Source: Azolla caroliniana (Eukaryota; Polypodiophyta). Taken from it: DNA of 64,000 nucleotides. Numbering within the stretch: position 1 is the stretch's first letter; each line of letters opens with the position of its first letter. Under the pieces are notes generated by a model. It was not told the DNA's origin. It saw only the letters and a program-made list of their open reading frames with translations, and did not search any database. The stretch is taken from contig JBHGNT010000005.1 in NCBI GenBank assembly GCA_043228905.1, positions 12,462,001-12,526,000 on the forward strand, read 5' to 3'. Of the stretch, positions 16,072 through 27,200 are shown one piece after another. A program made the position numbers and the translations under genes.

Positions 16072-17400
16072 GTGACAAGACACGCAACGAACTCGATGAA
16101 GAAGACCACCCCAAAATCGGACGAAGAGTGGTACGTTGACTCCGGAGCGTCAAAACATATGACGAACCATAAAGAGTGGTTCTCATATCTTGAAAAACCG
16201 GAACAACTGGGAGTAGTCACAACAGGAGACGACACTCCGCATCCGATCGTACATGTCGGTGAAGTTCCCCTCAGCCACGTCGGGCAAAAAAGGAAGCAAG
16301 TGAACGTGTTACACGTCCCAACAATTACGAAGAATCTGGTGTCAGTCGGACAAATCGTCGACCAGGGGATGCAAGTCCGGTTCACGCATCTCGGGTGCTT
16401 CATTGAGGAAGAAGGCCAAGTTATTGCGCAAGGGCGCAGAGATGGGAGGATGTTCATCCTTGACACCAATGACGTAGGCACCGCCATGTTCGCGAAAGAG
16501 CAAAAAGTCGAGTCGGATATTGACTTGTGGCACAAGTGGATAGGCCACGTCAACTACCAAAGGCTTCAGGACCTGCAATCGAAACAAGTTGTGTTCGGAT
16601 TGCCGAAATTCAGTGGCCGAAGGGCCCAAATTTATGAAGCCTGCTAGCTAGGGAAGCAACACTGACTTCCTTTCCCCAATGAGCGTAATTGGAGCCGAAA
16701 TAAGCTCGACTTGATACACTCAGATGTATGGGAACTAGCTTAGAACGTGAGTCTTGGCGGGAGTCGATATTTCGTCTCCTTCATCGATGACTACACCCGG
16801 CACACATGGATCTACCTCATCGAAAAGAAGGGTGAAGTCTTCGACTATTTCTAGAACCTCGAATATCTTGTCGAAAGGGAAACATGGAGGAAGATCAAGT
16901 GCCTGTGGTCAGATGGCGGAAAAGAGTACTTTTCCGGCCAATTCAACAGTTATCTGCAACAAATGGGAATTCGGCATGAATTCAGTTGCAGGTATACACC
17001 GGAGCAAAACGGCGTAGCCGAAAGGAAGAATCGGTCGGTTTTGGAAGCGGCACGGGCAATGCTAGAAGAAAAGAGCATGCCCAAGTTCTATTGGGCCGAA
17101 GCGGTCTGAACCGCGGTCTACATCCAGAATCAAATCGGAGAAAAACTGTCGACACATGAGCTGTATTTCAGAAGGAAGCCGAATATACAACACTTGAGGG
17201 TTTTCAGTAGCATCGCGTATGTGCATGTACTGAAGGAGAAGTGAAGGAACCTTGACGCAAAAGCCGAGAAGTGTATCTTGGTTGGCTATTCGGACGAACA
17301 AAAGGGTTATAAGTGTTATAACCTCCGAACCAAACAAGGTCGCGTAAGTCGCGATGTTGTGTTCGATGAGTCCGCGTCTTGGTATTTGCTTCTGACGGAC
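16072..17400 (+). pseudogene. copia B protease and integrase
   Basis: The protease motif WYVDSGASKHMT lies near 16129-16165. The GAG-pre-integrase block LWHKWIGHVNYQRLQDL lies near 16526, and the integrase zinc finger near 16600-16690 is broken by a stop. The catalytic core shows HSDVWE near 16719, FIDDYTRHTWIYLI near 16780 and WSDGGKEYF near 16910. YTPEQNGVAERKNRSV near 16994 carries the last catalytic glutamate. Several stops (16645, 16742, 16852, 17108, 17242) make it non-functional. Confidence 0.85.
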
Positions 17401-17489
17401 CTCAACTCCAATCTGAGCGCGAAGTCAGAACTCCTGAAGAGAGTCTGATCTCATTTTGACTAAGTCGACCGAATGAGCGACTAAGTCGG

Positions 17490-19657
17490 TTTGACCATTC
17501 AGATGAAGAGTCGGCGAGTAGTGGAGACTCGGTCGTGCATTCCCCGCGTAGGGAGCCGAAGAGATGACTTATGCGCAAAGAAAAGGGAAAGAAGAAGATG
17601 CCGGAGTACGGCACGGATAGGGACGAGTCGGATTGACACGAATCTGACTCCGAGAAGAGCAATGACGGGCCTTCAAGAGCGAAGCCCATGTCGGCCAAAA
17701 CGGCATCAACATCGGCTAATGAGCATTTACGCCGATCTACCCGCCAGAAGAACCTTGTTGTGCGGTTCGGATACAACGAGTACATGGCGCATCACTATGC
17801 GTACATGACACGTGTAGCAGAAGTGCGTGAGCCGGAGAGCTACGCAGAAGCAACAAAGGATGCGAATTGGTGTGCCACCATGGAGGAAGAGATGAACGCA
17901 CTTGCGGAGAATGAAACCTAGAACCTGGGTGACGTCCCCAAGGGTGTAAAGCCGAGTGGATGCAGGTGGGTGTACAAGTTCAAGTACAACACCGACGGCT
18001 CGGTCAACCGATACAAGGCTCGGTTAGTAGCAAAAGGCTACGCGCAACAACACAACATCGATTACGATGAGACGTTTGTGCCGGTCGCGAAGATGACGAT
18101 CGTCCGTGTTTTGCTTGCGGTAGCTGCGGCGAAGGGGTGGCACTTACATCATATGGATGTAAAGAATGCGTTCTGCAAGATGAGCTTGAGGAACAAGTGT
18201 ACATGGTACAACCCCCTAGATTTCACTCCGGAACGAACACTTCGGCGGTATGCCGGTTGAAGAAGTTCCTTTACAGACTAAAGCAAGCCCCGCGTGCCTG
18301 GAACGTGAAGATCACGCAACAATTGCGTCGGATGGGATTTGCGACGTCCAAATCGGACTCTTCCTTGTTCATCCGGCAAGGTTGACTTGGGCCGGTTAGT
18401 ATTTTACTTTATGTTGATGACTTGGTCATCGCCGACATCGACCTAGATGAAATTGACCACGTAAAGCTCCAGCTTGCGGCATCATTTGATATGAAGGACC
18501 TGGGCAACCTTCATTACTTTCCTTGGATCCAAGTGATCCGAACCCTCGAAGGCATACTGATCAGCCAACGACATTACATGTTGAGTATGCTCTTCAAGTT
18601 CGGGATGGCAGACTATAAGTCCGTCTCAACTCCTCTCGACAGAACCGTGAAGCTTCACCCCGACTCCGGAAAGGTTTGCGACCCGAAAAGTTTCCGACAG
18701 ATTATCGGAAGCCTCATTTACTTGACTATCACCTGGTCGGACCTCAGTTACCCTGTCGGCTTGATTAGTCAATTCATGGCGTGGCCAACCGAGGAGCACC
18801 TTCAGTGCACGCAACACATACTTAGGTATGTCAGTGGCACTGAGGACTGGGGGCTACTATATCGGACTGGTACTGTTGCACAGCTAGTCGGCAATACAGA
18901 CGCCGATTGGGCCGGAAATGTCGGCGATCGCCGATCCACATCTGGATTCGCGTTCTCCCTTGGGAGCGTCACAATCACGTGGAGTAGCAAGAAGCAGCCG
19001 ACAGTTACACTGTCGAGCACAGAGGCCAAGTATTGAGGAGCGGCTATCGCAACTTGCGAAACCATATGGCTGAAGCGGCTACTTAAGGATCTGCAGGTGG
19101 AGGTGTCCAATCCGACGACGATCTACTGCGACAACCTCAGCAACATCCAACTTGCAAAGAACCCTGTCTTTCACGCCCGGACTAAGCACATTGAGGTGCA
19201 CTACCACTTTGTCCACGAGCGTGTCCTCTCTGGTGAAGTCGAACTTCAGTATGTTTTGACGGATCGGCAAAACACAGACATCTTCACCAAGCCCCTTGGT
19301 CTAGACAAGTTGCGGCAATTCTCGGGTGTGCTTGGGTTGTGGTACCTCGACGTGCCGAACTTGAGGGGGAGAAAAGTCCCGCAAGACCACGGAAAGGAGC
19401 AGGAAAGGAGCGGAAGTGACCACAACACCAAATCAGATGACAAATTCGATTTAGTGTCGGCTAAAGAAGCCAAAGGCGGATCCGCGGAAGAGTCTGGAAG
19501 CGGACAAGAGGGCAGCAGTCAAAAGAAAGAGCCGGAGCCAGCCAAACATGGGGGAGATGAAGCCAACAAGGGCGAGAAGGCCAAAATTGAGGACAAATTG
19601 CAGACAGCCAATTCAGACAAAAGCGGAGACGAATCAGAGGCAGCTGATTCGGCTTAG
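17490..19657 (+). pseudogene. copia B first reverse transcriptase, RNase H and C-terminal tail
   Basis: RT runs from STRQKNLVVRFGYNEYM through [18 protein letters not shown], with the catalytic YVDDLVIADIDLDE near 18410-18450. A 1-nt deletion near 18174 and stops near 17920 and 18384 interrupt it. RNase H has YTDADW-type NTDADWAGNVGDRRSTSG near 18893 and LSSTEAKY near 19012, then a TGA at 19034. The final open stretch (19097-19657) continues RNase H and adds about 100 charged residues after NLRGRK, a tail found in every copia copy here. Confidence 0.88.
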
Positions 19658-19891
19658 ATATTTGATTTGGAGACGCCGAATCAACTGAAGGCCAAGCAGA
19701 AGAAAGGGAAGCAGAAGAGGTGCCAACACCATGACAGGAAGGGAGCTAGAAAATCTTGTACGAGCAAACAAACCGATCGTAAGGGTCGAGGCGCGCAGAA
19801 TCGAATAGGTCAAGGAGTGCAAGTGAGGCGTGAAGCCAAGAGAAACCAGAGTGAAGGACCGAAAGAGCCTCAAGTTGAGCTTGAGGGGGAG

Positions 19892-20263
19892 TGTTGAGAT
19901 ACAAGCTCAACATTGGCCAGATCGGTGCATAAACCGATGCGTAAACCGGTACGCAACAAGAGGCTGGATCGGTGCGGAAATTGGGAGGCCGTTGAACAGA
20001 TATTCCACGAGGGAATATATTTGGGAGTTAGTGTAGGAGCTCAGTTATGAGCATTGAAGTATGTGTTAGTACTTTTGTCTGTCCGTATGGACTTGTATAA
20101 AAGTGCTCCCTGAGCACATCCTATGTACAGAGTTTTACACATTATTTTGAATTGAGTTTTTCTGTGTGTTCATTCCCTCTCAGTCTCTCCCACGTACATT
20201 GTGTCTTAAGCTCTCCATTAAACATGTTCTTCTCTGTCGGTATTCTGTGTTTCGTATAGCTTC
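19892..20263 (+). repeat. Middle partial LTR inside copia B
   Basis: It begins TGTTGAGATACAAGCTCAACA after the polypurine tract TTGAGGGGGAG and stops around TTCGTATAGCTTCC. There it runs straight into RT coding sequence (GATGGCTCTGTCAAACGCCA). About 45-60 bp of the LTR 3' end, the primer site, gag and integrase are missing. Its internal sequence (GAGCACATCCTATGTACAGA) differs from the outer LTRs (GAGCGCATCTTGTATAGAG). Confidence 0.85.
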
Positions 20264-21865
20264 CGATGGCTCTGTCAAACGCCACAAGGCCCGATTAGTG
20301 GTGAAAGGCTATGCGCAGAAGCACGGTGTGGATTACAACGAGACCTTCGCGTCGGTCGCGAAGATGACCACCGTGCGCGTTTTGTTGGCCATAACAGCGG
20401 CGAAGGGGTGCCATCTACATCATATGGATGTGAAGAATGTGTTCCTGCAAGGTGACCTTGAGGAGCAGGTATACATGGTACACCCCCCCCGGATTCTTAT
20501 CCGAACAGAACACTTCGGCAATGTGCCGATTGAAGAAGTCGTTATACGAACTTAAGCAAGCCCCGCGAACTTGGAATGTGAAGATTATGCAACGGTTGCA
20601 TAAGATGGCTTTTGTGCCATCGAAGTCAGGACTCTTCATTGTTCATTCGGCAAGGTCGACATGGACTGGTTTGTCTTTTACTTTATGTTGATGATTTAGT
20701 CATCGTTGGTGATGACCTGGATGAAATTGTCCGCGTAAAGTCTCAGCTTGCAGCATCATTCGACATGAAGGATCTTGCAGACCTTCATTACTTCCTTGGG
20801 ATCGAAGTGATCCGCACCCCCGAAGGCATATTGATCAGCCAGCGTCATTACGCGTTGAATATGCTCTTCAAGTTTGGGATGGTAGATTGTAAACCCATCT
20901 CGGCCCCTTTAGATAGAAACGTCAAGCTTCGCCGAGATTCGGGAAAGGCGTGCGACCCAACATGGTTCCGACAGATTGTCGGAAGCCTAATCTATTTGAT
21001 GATCACTTGGCCGGATCTCAACTACCCGGTTGGCCTAATCAGTCAATTTATATCGCAGCCCACGGCTGAACACTTTCAGTGCGCGCAAAGGATACTATGA
21101 TATGTCAGCGGCACTAAAGACATGACGTTGTTGTATCAGGCAAGCGTAGACGAACAGTTAGTTGGTTACACGGATGCCGATTGGACCGGAAATGCCAATG
21201 ATCGTAGATCCACATCCGGATACGTATTCTCAATGGGAAGTGTGGCGATTGCGTGGAGTAGTAAGAAGCAACCGACAGTAACATTGTCGAGCACGGAGGC
21301 CAAATATCGAGGGGCAACTGTTGCTACGTGTGAAGTCCTTTGGCTAAAACGGCTATTACGAGATCTGCATGTGGAGGTGTCCGCTCCAACGACGATCTAT
21401 TGCGACAACCTCAGCAACATCCAACTTGTGAAAAACCCCGTATTTCACGCTCAAACCAAGCACATTGAGGTGCATTACCATTTTGTCCGTGAGCGTGTCC
21501 TCTCTGGTGAAGTCGAACTAGCGTATGTTCCGACAAGTCGACAGATTGCCGATGTATTCTCAAATGCTCTTGGGTTGCACCACCTCGACACGTCGAACTT
21601 GAGGGGGAGACAAGAACATGAGAGTGATCTTGAAAGGAGCGGAAGTGATCATCGCAACGGAACTGATCACCGTGATTCCGAGTCGAATGAAGAGTTTGAT
21701 TTCAGGTCGGCTGAAGAAGCCGAAGATGAGTACATGGGCCGTAACCACGGGGAAGAGCCGAAGACAACCGAAAAAGGGGGCGATAAGGCTAAGACCAAGA
21801 CATGGTCTAACATTGTCAAAGGCCTAAAGACTGAAGACGAATTGGAGACACCAATTCAGGCATAA
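20264..21865 (+). pseudogene. copia B second reverse transcriptase, RNase H and tail
   Basis: The sequence begins within RT at KRHKARLVVKGYAQKHGVDY and has the catalytic LLYVDDLVIVGDDLDEIV near 20679-20730, after a frame change near 20510-20620. RNase H (YTDADWTGNANDRRSTSG near 21165, LSSTEAKY near 21282, DNLSNIQL near 21400) is open from 21122. A small deletion removes the usual KPLGLDKLRQF block near 21560. The tail keeps KAKTKTWSNIVKGLK near 21787-21830. Confidence 0.88.
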
Positions 21866-22143
21866 GCGGAAGTGAATCAAAAGTGACCGATTCAATCAAA
21901 ATGTTCGATTCGAACATGCTGAATCAATTGAGGGCCAAACAGAGGAAAGGGTAGCAAAAGAAGCGCCAGCACCAAGACAAAAAGGGAGCTGAGAAGGGCC
22001 ATGTGAGCAGACAAGTTGACTAGAAGGGTCAAGGCGCGCGGAATCAAACGAGTCGAGGAGCACGTGCAAGGCGTGAAGCCAAGAGAAGTTGGAGCGAAGA
22101 TCCAGAAGAGCAGGCAGAACCTCAAGTTGAGCTTGAGGGGGAG

Positions 22144-22574
22144 TGTTGAGATACAAGCTCAACATTGGGTGCGTAACCCAGTGCGTAGACTGGGTGCGTA
22201 AAACCATACGCACAAAGGCCGTAACAGTGCGTAAGCCGAGAGGTCGTTAGAGCGTTATTCCTCGTAAGGAATAATTTTGGGAGTTAGTGTAGGAGGCTCA
22301 TTAATGAGCATTGAAGTATGTGTCAGTACTCTAACAATACTTCTATCTATCCATAAAGACTTGTATAAAAAGCGCCGATTGAGCGCATCTTGTATAGAGT
22401 GACAGAGAGTTATTTTTTAATCTAAGTTTTGTGTGTTCTGCTCACTCTCTCTCTCATTCTCTGTCTCTTCTGCATACGTTGTGTTGTGTTCAAAGCTTTC
22501 CATTAAACCTTCTCTTCGTCCTATGTGTTACACGGTTGTGTCTGTTACGCTTCCACACACGTTATTCTTTTACA
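22144..22574 (+). repeat. 3' LTR of copia B
   Basis: It starts TGTTGAGATACAAGCTCAACA after the polypurine tract and ends TTCTTTTACA. It closely matches the 5' LTR, including TTATTCCTYGTAAGGAATAA and GAGCGCATCTTGTATAGAG. It is followed by the target duplication AAGAG. Confidence 0.92.
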
Positions 22575-22579
22575 AAGAG

Positions 22580-23110
22580 CATATTTGCTATTCGAGATAT
22601 AAAAAATGATTTGGAAGATAGGATGCAATACACTTGTCTCGTGATGCATGGATAAATGGGACCTTTTTCGCAATGCTAATGTATCATGACATGGGGAAAA
22701 CATGTTGGCTCAACGTCATACACTATACTACACATGTTGCACATAACCATAAAACCATATTCTTTACCAAATAAGGAAATCACACACATTGATACATGTT
22801 AGAGCCTATCTTATTGGCTACATTCAAACCACTACTTCCAATGACTTAGACGTAATTCACACTTGCTTTGATGGGGAATAATACATTGGGTCACATGTGA
22901 TAAGACTAGTCCACTATATAAACTTTGCCCTAAATAAATTCCAGAGTCTTAAGTATCATACTTTGATACAATGCTCTACCTTTGGATATGTTCAACTTTG
23001 CTTTCACACATCTTCGACATATCCCAATCCTTGAATAAATTTCTCCCATTGTGACATTCATTAGTAAAGTTCTTGAAAATTATGAGGTGTTACCCACTTT
23101 CACAAATTTT
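22580..23110 (+). pseudogene. LINE ORF2 remnant (3' piece)
   Basis: This continues the LINE interrupted by copia B. Directly after the target duplication the translation IFAIRDIKNDLEDRMQY resumes the C-terminal part of ORF2. The rest is stop-riddled, so the end point is approximate. Only the first 80 bases are convincing as coding. Confidence 0.55.
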
Positions 23111-23139
23111 ATACTCTCTCTCTCTCTCTCTCTCTTTTC

Positions 23140-23215
23140 AATCGTAATTAGCTTACCCTATTAGTAAGTTGTTACACTACAAGACACTATGTCATGGGTT
23201 TGAACCTCTCTATTA
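23140..23215 (+). repeat. tRNA-like (SINE-like) module, plus strand, degraded
   Basis: It contains TTAGTAAGTTGTTACAC and, about 30 bases later, GTCATGGGTTTGAACCTC. The second part resembles a Pol III B box (GGTTTGAACC against the consensus GGTTCGANTCC). It is related to the module on the other strand at 23255-23330, with which it forms a diverged inverted pair. Confidence 0.4.
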
Positions 23216-23254
23216 TATACTCCGTACATATCTCTTAATTCACTAGATGCCACT

Positions 23255-23330
23255 TGGAATGTAGGGTTTAAACCCATGACCACCTGGTCTCCATTGGGCA
23301 ACCTTACCAACTAAACTACATCCATCTGGG
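23255..23330 (-). repeat. tRNA-like (SINE-like) module, minus strand
   Basis: On the minus strand it reads GATGTAGTTTAGTTGGTAAG, which contains a good Pol III A box (TAGTTTAGTTGG). It continues through GACCAGGTGGTCATGG to GGGTTTAAACCC, a weak B box. The same module, with the same flank (GGAATGTA), sits inside both LTRs of chromovirus B. Confidence 0.6.
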
Positions 23331-23449
23331 CTCTCTCTCTCTCTCTCACACTCATAACAAGATCTATGATATGATCCAAGAAGTTTAGTTCTATAATCAG
23401 CTACAGCTAATAGGTTTCAGAGGTATTCTTCTCATAGGTTTTCGTCCTA

Positions 23450-23808
23450 CAATGGCAACCACTCGTAAGGAGGCCACAAAGTCCCGGAAAATGATCGATA
23501 ATGAGCCACAATTTTTACTGTCAATGCAATAAACTCAATCACGATGGACAAATTGCTTAGAAGTCACTTGATTTCTCTTCAAGACACCATAAAGAAGCAA
23601 GTTGAAGAGATTAGGACACTAATGAAAGAGAATGTTAATCTCCAAATTGTTGTCATTAGGAATGAAAGTCTTAAGAAAATAATTGCAAAACATGGAGATG
23701 AGATTCAAGAATGTAAGAGAACTTCTTTCGAAATAAATGAGTGCCTTAACAAGATTGAGTTAGAGGAAGCATTAAAAGAAGAAAAGTTGGAAACGATGAG
23801 GCGGAATT
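23450..23808 (+). pseudogene. LINE ORF1 N-terminal coiled coil, copy A
   Basis: An open stretch encodes MDKLLRSHLISLQDTIKKQ and continues as a heptad-rich helix to EALKEEKLETMRR. The run of leucine, isoleucine and charged residues suggests a coiled coil, as in LINE ORF1 proteins. The same sequence occurs at 33752-34045, and its 3' part at 37447-37545. The OTA-type gypsy element interrupts it, and 33683-33727 continues it. A stop upstream (near 23530) breaks a longer frame starting MATTRKEATKSRKM. Confidence 0.65.
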
Positions 23809-24226
23809 TGTTACCGGCCGGCAAGGAGTCCAAAATACGGAGTGAAGGAATTAATTAGATGGTTGTAAATGAGCATAGTGTGGACGGACGGACTGGAAAC
23901 GGTATGCCGTTCCAGATCCGGACGGATCCCGAATAGGTGCGAGAGGCACCGTTTTGTACTACGGGCCGGAAACCTATTTAAAGGCCCGGACCCCATTGTA
24001 ATGACAGCGGATAATTAATAGAGCTTATGATGTTTGTACTTCTGTCTTGATTTCCGTTCTGTAATCACTGTTATATCTTACGCGTGTAATTAACCGAAGC
24101 ATTCTAATCGTGTAACCTATGTAAGTCGGTGTAATCGTTGAATATTAATCCTATGCCGTAATCACCCTTTGGTGAAGTGTCTCCGTGACACCTTGTGTTA
24201 GGCCTTGTCCGGCTAAGAGAATAACA
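23809..24226 (+). repeat. 5' LTR of the young OTA-type element
   Basis: It runs from TGTTACCGGCCGGCAAGG to CTAAGAGAATAACA. A likely TATA region is CCTATTTAAAGGCCC. It is followed by CAGTT and then TTGGCGACCACGATTCC, a plausible primer-binding site starting TGGCGA. That start would fit a tRNA-Arg type primer, but the assignment was not verified. Confidence 0.93.
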
Positions 24227-24277
24227 CAGTTTTGGCGACCACGATTCCTGCTTTCTCGCAGCGAACGACGGTAATGG

Positions 24278-27200
24278 ATGACTAGACCAACGCACGACTT
24301 GGGTACAGACCGAGCTCGACGCCTCGCCGAACGGCAAAGACGGCGTGAGACTTTCCAGCAAGCAGCGCAGGAAATTCGCTCGGATCGTTCGTTCTCCAAC
24401 GAGATCCGGAGAGTCGCGGAGGAATCTCTTCGGTTACGGCAAACTCGCGACCAGGACGACGGAAGCAGTCTAAGTAGTCTCCGGGAAACCGAACGCCTGC
24501 TAGAGGCGCTGGCAAGCGGAGAAAACGAGGCAGAAGCCTTTTCAGCCTACGAATCGGATTCCGAAGGGGGATACAGCGTGCACACGAACTACCGGAGCAG
24601 CAACGATACCCCCGGCGGCCCGGAGGACGACGGGTCGGATACCGTGCCGACTCCAGAACCGGAACCGCTCAACCAGGGCTATCCGGAACCACAAACGGAA
24701 GCCGTCAACCCACCAACACCGGAAGTGGAAGAAGCAACGCCACCAACACCAACGAAAGAGCCGGCAAAGGTACCGGAAGAAGAGCCGGTGAAGGAACCGG
24801 AAAAAGAACCGGAAAAAGCACCGGAAGTGGAACCGGAGAGAAAACCGGAAAGATATCAACGAACGCCACTGAACCGCGGCCTAATACTGGACGACGACAT
24901 GCCGTTCCAATACTCAAAGTATCGCGATGATCCGGACGCGGAAGCGCATGTTGATGACTTCGAGCAGACATGGGAAGCAAATCACACGTCCCAGCGAATG
25001 ACACCGGAGGAAGAAGAACGCTCGAAGATAGCGGAATTCGGAGTCACGTTGGAGGGACCAGCGACACGATGGCGGCGGTCGCAGGACCCGGCGACCATCA
25101 CAACATTTGCAGAATTAAAAGCAAAATTCTTGCATTTTTTCCACAAGGAGGTCGACCAGACGACAATGGTGGGCCTGTTTTATACGATCCGGCAGGAGGC
25201 AGGGGAAAGCATTCCCCAATTCGTCATCCGTTTCCAACGAATGCATAGCCAGCTTGCCCGTGCACCTCCGGAGGAGGAATTACGGACGATATTTTTAAAC
25301 GGACTCCGGGAACCGTTACGCACGGTGTGTACGGTGATCGACTTTCGAGGATGCACCATCGATCAGGTCATTGACCGGGTCAGAGAGATGGAAAAGACAA
25401 GCTCATGGCTTACGCTGGGAACACTGCAACGGGCGTTACCCACCGAGGAAGATCTCCGGTTCCGACAGGCAATTCAATGCACAATCTGCTTGAATGCCGG
25501 ACACTCGGCAGTAGAGTGCACCATGCGCACTCAGTGTGTGATTTGTCAATCCAAGAGTCATACAACGGACCGGTGCGAGTACAACTTGTTAAATCGACAA
25601 GCACCACCCGTCCGACGGATCGAGCCAAGAAACAGCCAAGACGAAGATGAAGATCGTTGGCAAAAAATGAACCGGTACCGACCGGCACAGGATGTCCGGT
25701 ACGGCGACAGGCAAGAGAATGATGGCCGGTACGGGAATCGGCGTGATAACTACGACCGGTATGAGCGATCGGACCGTTATCGGGAACCCAACAGGCGACA
25801 CGAGCAATACGACAGAGACCATTCCCCTGGTTACCGAAGGCACCAGGAGGACTACAGCCGATTTTACGATCCACCACGACCGGACTACCGAAATAAACAT
25901 AAGAATAATAAGAAACGTAATTTCAAGAAAGGTGGTCACCCTAGGGACCCGGAACATGGAACCCCAAGGAGCCAACCGGCACAGAACGCACCACTCGCTA
26001 CGGGACCGGCGCCGGCTACCAGCAATGCTGAATCCAGCAATACCCGTAAAGAGTACTGCTACTACTGCAGGCAGGAAGGCCACTACAGTAACCAGTGCCC
26101 GGTAAAGAGCTACGAGAAACGACCAGCAGTTAATATGGTGGTTCCGGAAGTGACGGATGTACAGCAAGTAACCACACGGTCGAAAGGCATGGCCAAAGAG
26201 TGGGAAACACAAGAGGCCATACGAAAGCAGGCGACGGAATGGGTGAAGGAAGCCAATGAAAAGAACGTCACGGACGCGGAACGGCAAAAGGCAAATACCA
26301 TAGGGAGTGCCGGCGGTAGCCACCCAGACAACGAGACATGGCAGGCACTGCAAGAATGTCAGATCACGTTGCCGTTAGGAAGACTCTTGCAGCTCGTGCC
26401 GCGATTTACGGAAGGGCTAAAAACGGGCATGACAGACGGCATAGCCCCACCGGCACCAGTCCTCTTCTCGAACCCGGAGGAGGGACCGACAGTGGTGGAC
26501 ACTAGTAGCCCGGTGATCACAGCTATTGTCAAAGGGCATGAACTTCCCGGCACAGTAATCGATGGAGGTTCCGGAGTGAACGTAATAAGCCTCCGCACAT
26601 GTGATGCCTTGGGTATACATGAATGGGAGCCATGTCCGTTCTGGCTATGGATGGCGGATACGAGCTCGGTACGGCCGACGGGCTTAATACGGAAATTGGA
26701 AGTCACCATAGGAGGTCACACATTTCACATCTCGGCTGTAGTGCTGCAGCTACAGGCGCAAGGCGCGTACCCTCTATTGCTGGGCAGACCATGGTTGAAA
26801 ACAGCACACATCAAGCAAAATTGGCGGAAAAATATGATTACCTTCCGGCGCGGGAAAGCCAAGGTCCGGGTACCGACACAACCACGGACGAGCAACGGTA
26901 AGGAATGCACACCGCTGTACGCGGAATGCGTGAACATGCTTGAAGGGTTGGCAGACGACGAAGAAGCTCAGTACTTGGAGGAACACCCAAAGATCGTGCC
27001 ACTCTTCGAAATCGACGTAGCTGAAGCCGTAGCCCCATACTTGCCGCAGCGGGACGACACCGAAGCCGAACCAGACAAAGATGCGATTCGGGAGTTACGG
27101 CAAGCACAGGAAGCATTGGAACGGGAAATGGCCGTTTCCCAACGGGTAAAAGCATCCCAGCTCGACGAAGTGAACCTAGGAAGCAAGGACGAATCAAAGC

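Larger units (their letters stand above)
14639..22574 (+). mobile_element. Composite Ty1/copia element with three LTRs (copia B)
   Basis: The outer LTRs (14639-15086 and 22144-22574) are flanked by the 5-bp target duplication AAGAG (14634-14638 and 22575-22579), so the whole 7.9 kb moved or was fixed as one unit in a LINE. Inside are gag, protease, integrase, RT and RNase H, then a polypurine tract and a partial middle LTR (19892 to about 20263). A second RT-RNase H segment leads to the 3' LTR. The middle LTR belongs to another subfamily, closer to copia A. The copy has many stops and is not autonomous. Confidence 0.9.

Noticed and set aside
25589-26353. A 254-codon minus-strand frame inside gag-pol
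   Set aside because: The hydrophobic, low-information translation is a by-product of GC-rich gag codons; the plus strand has clear zinc knuckles here.
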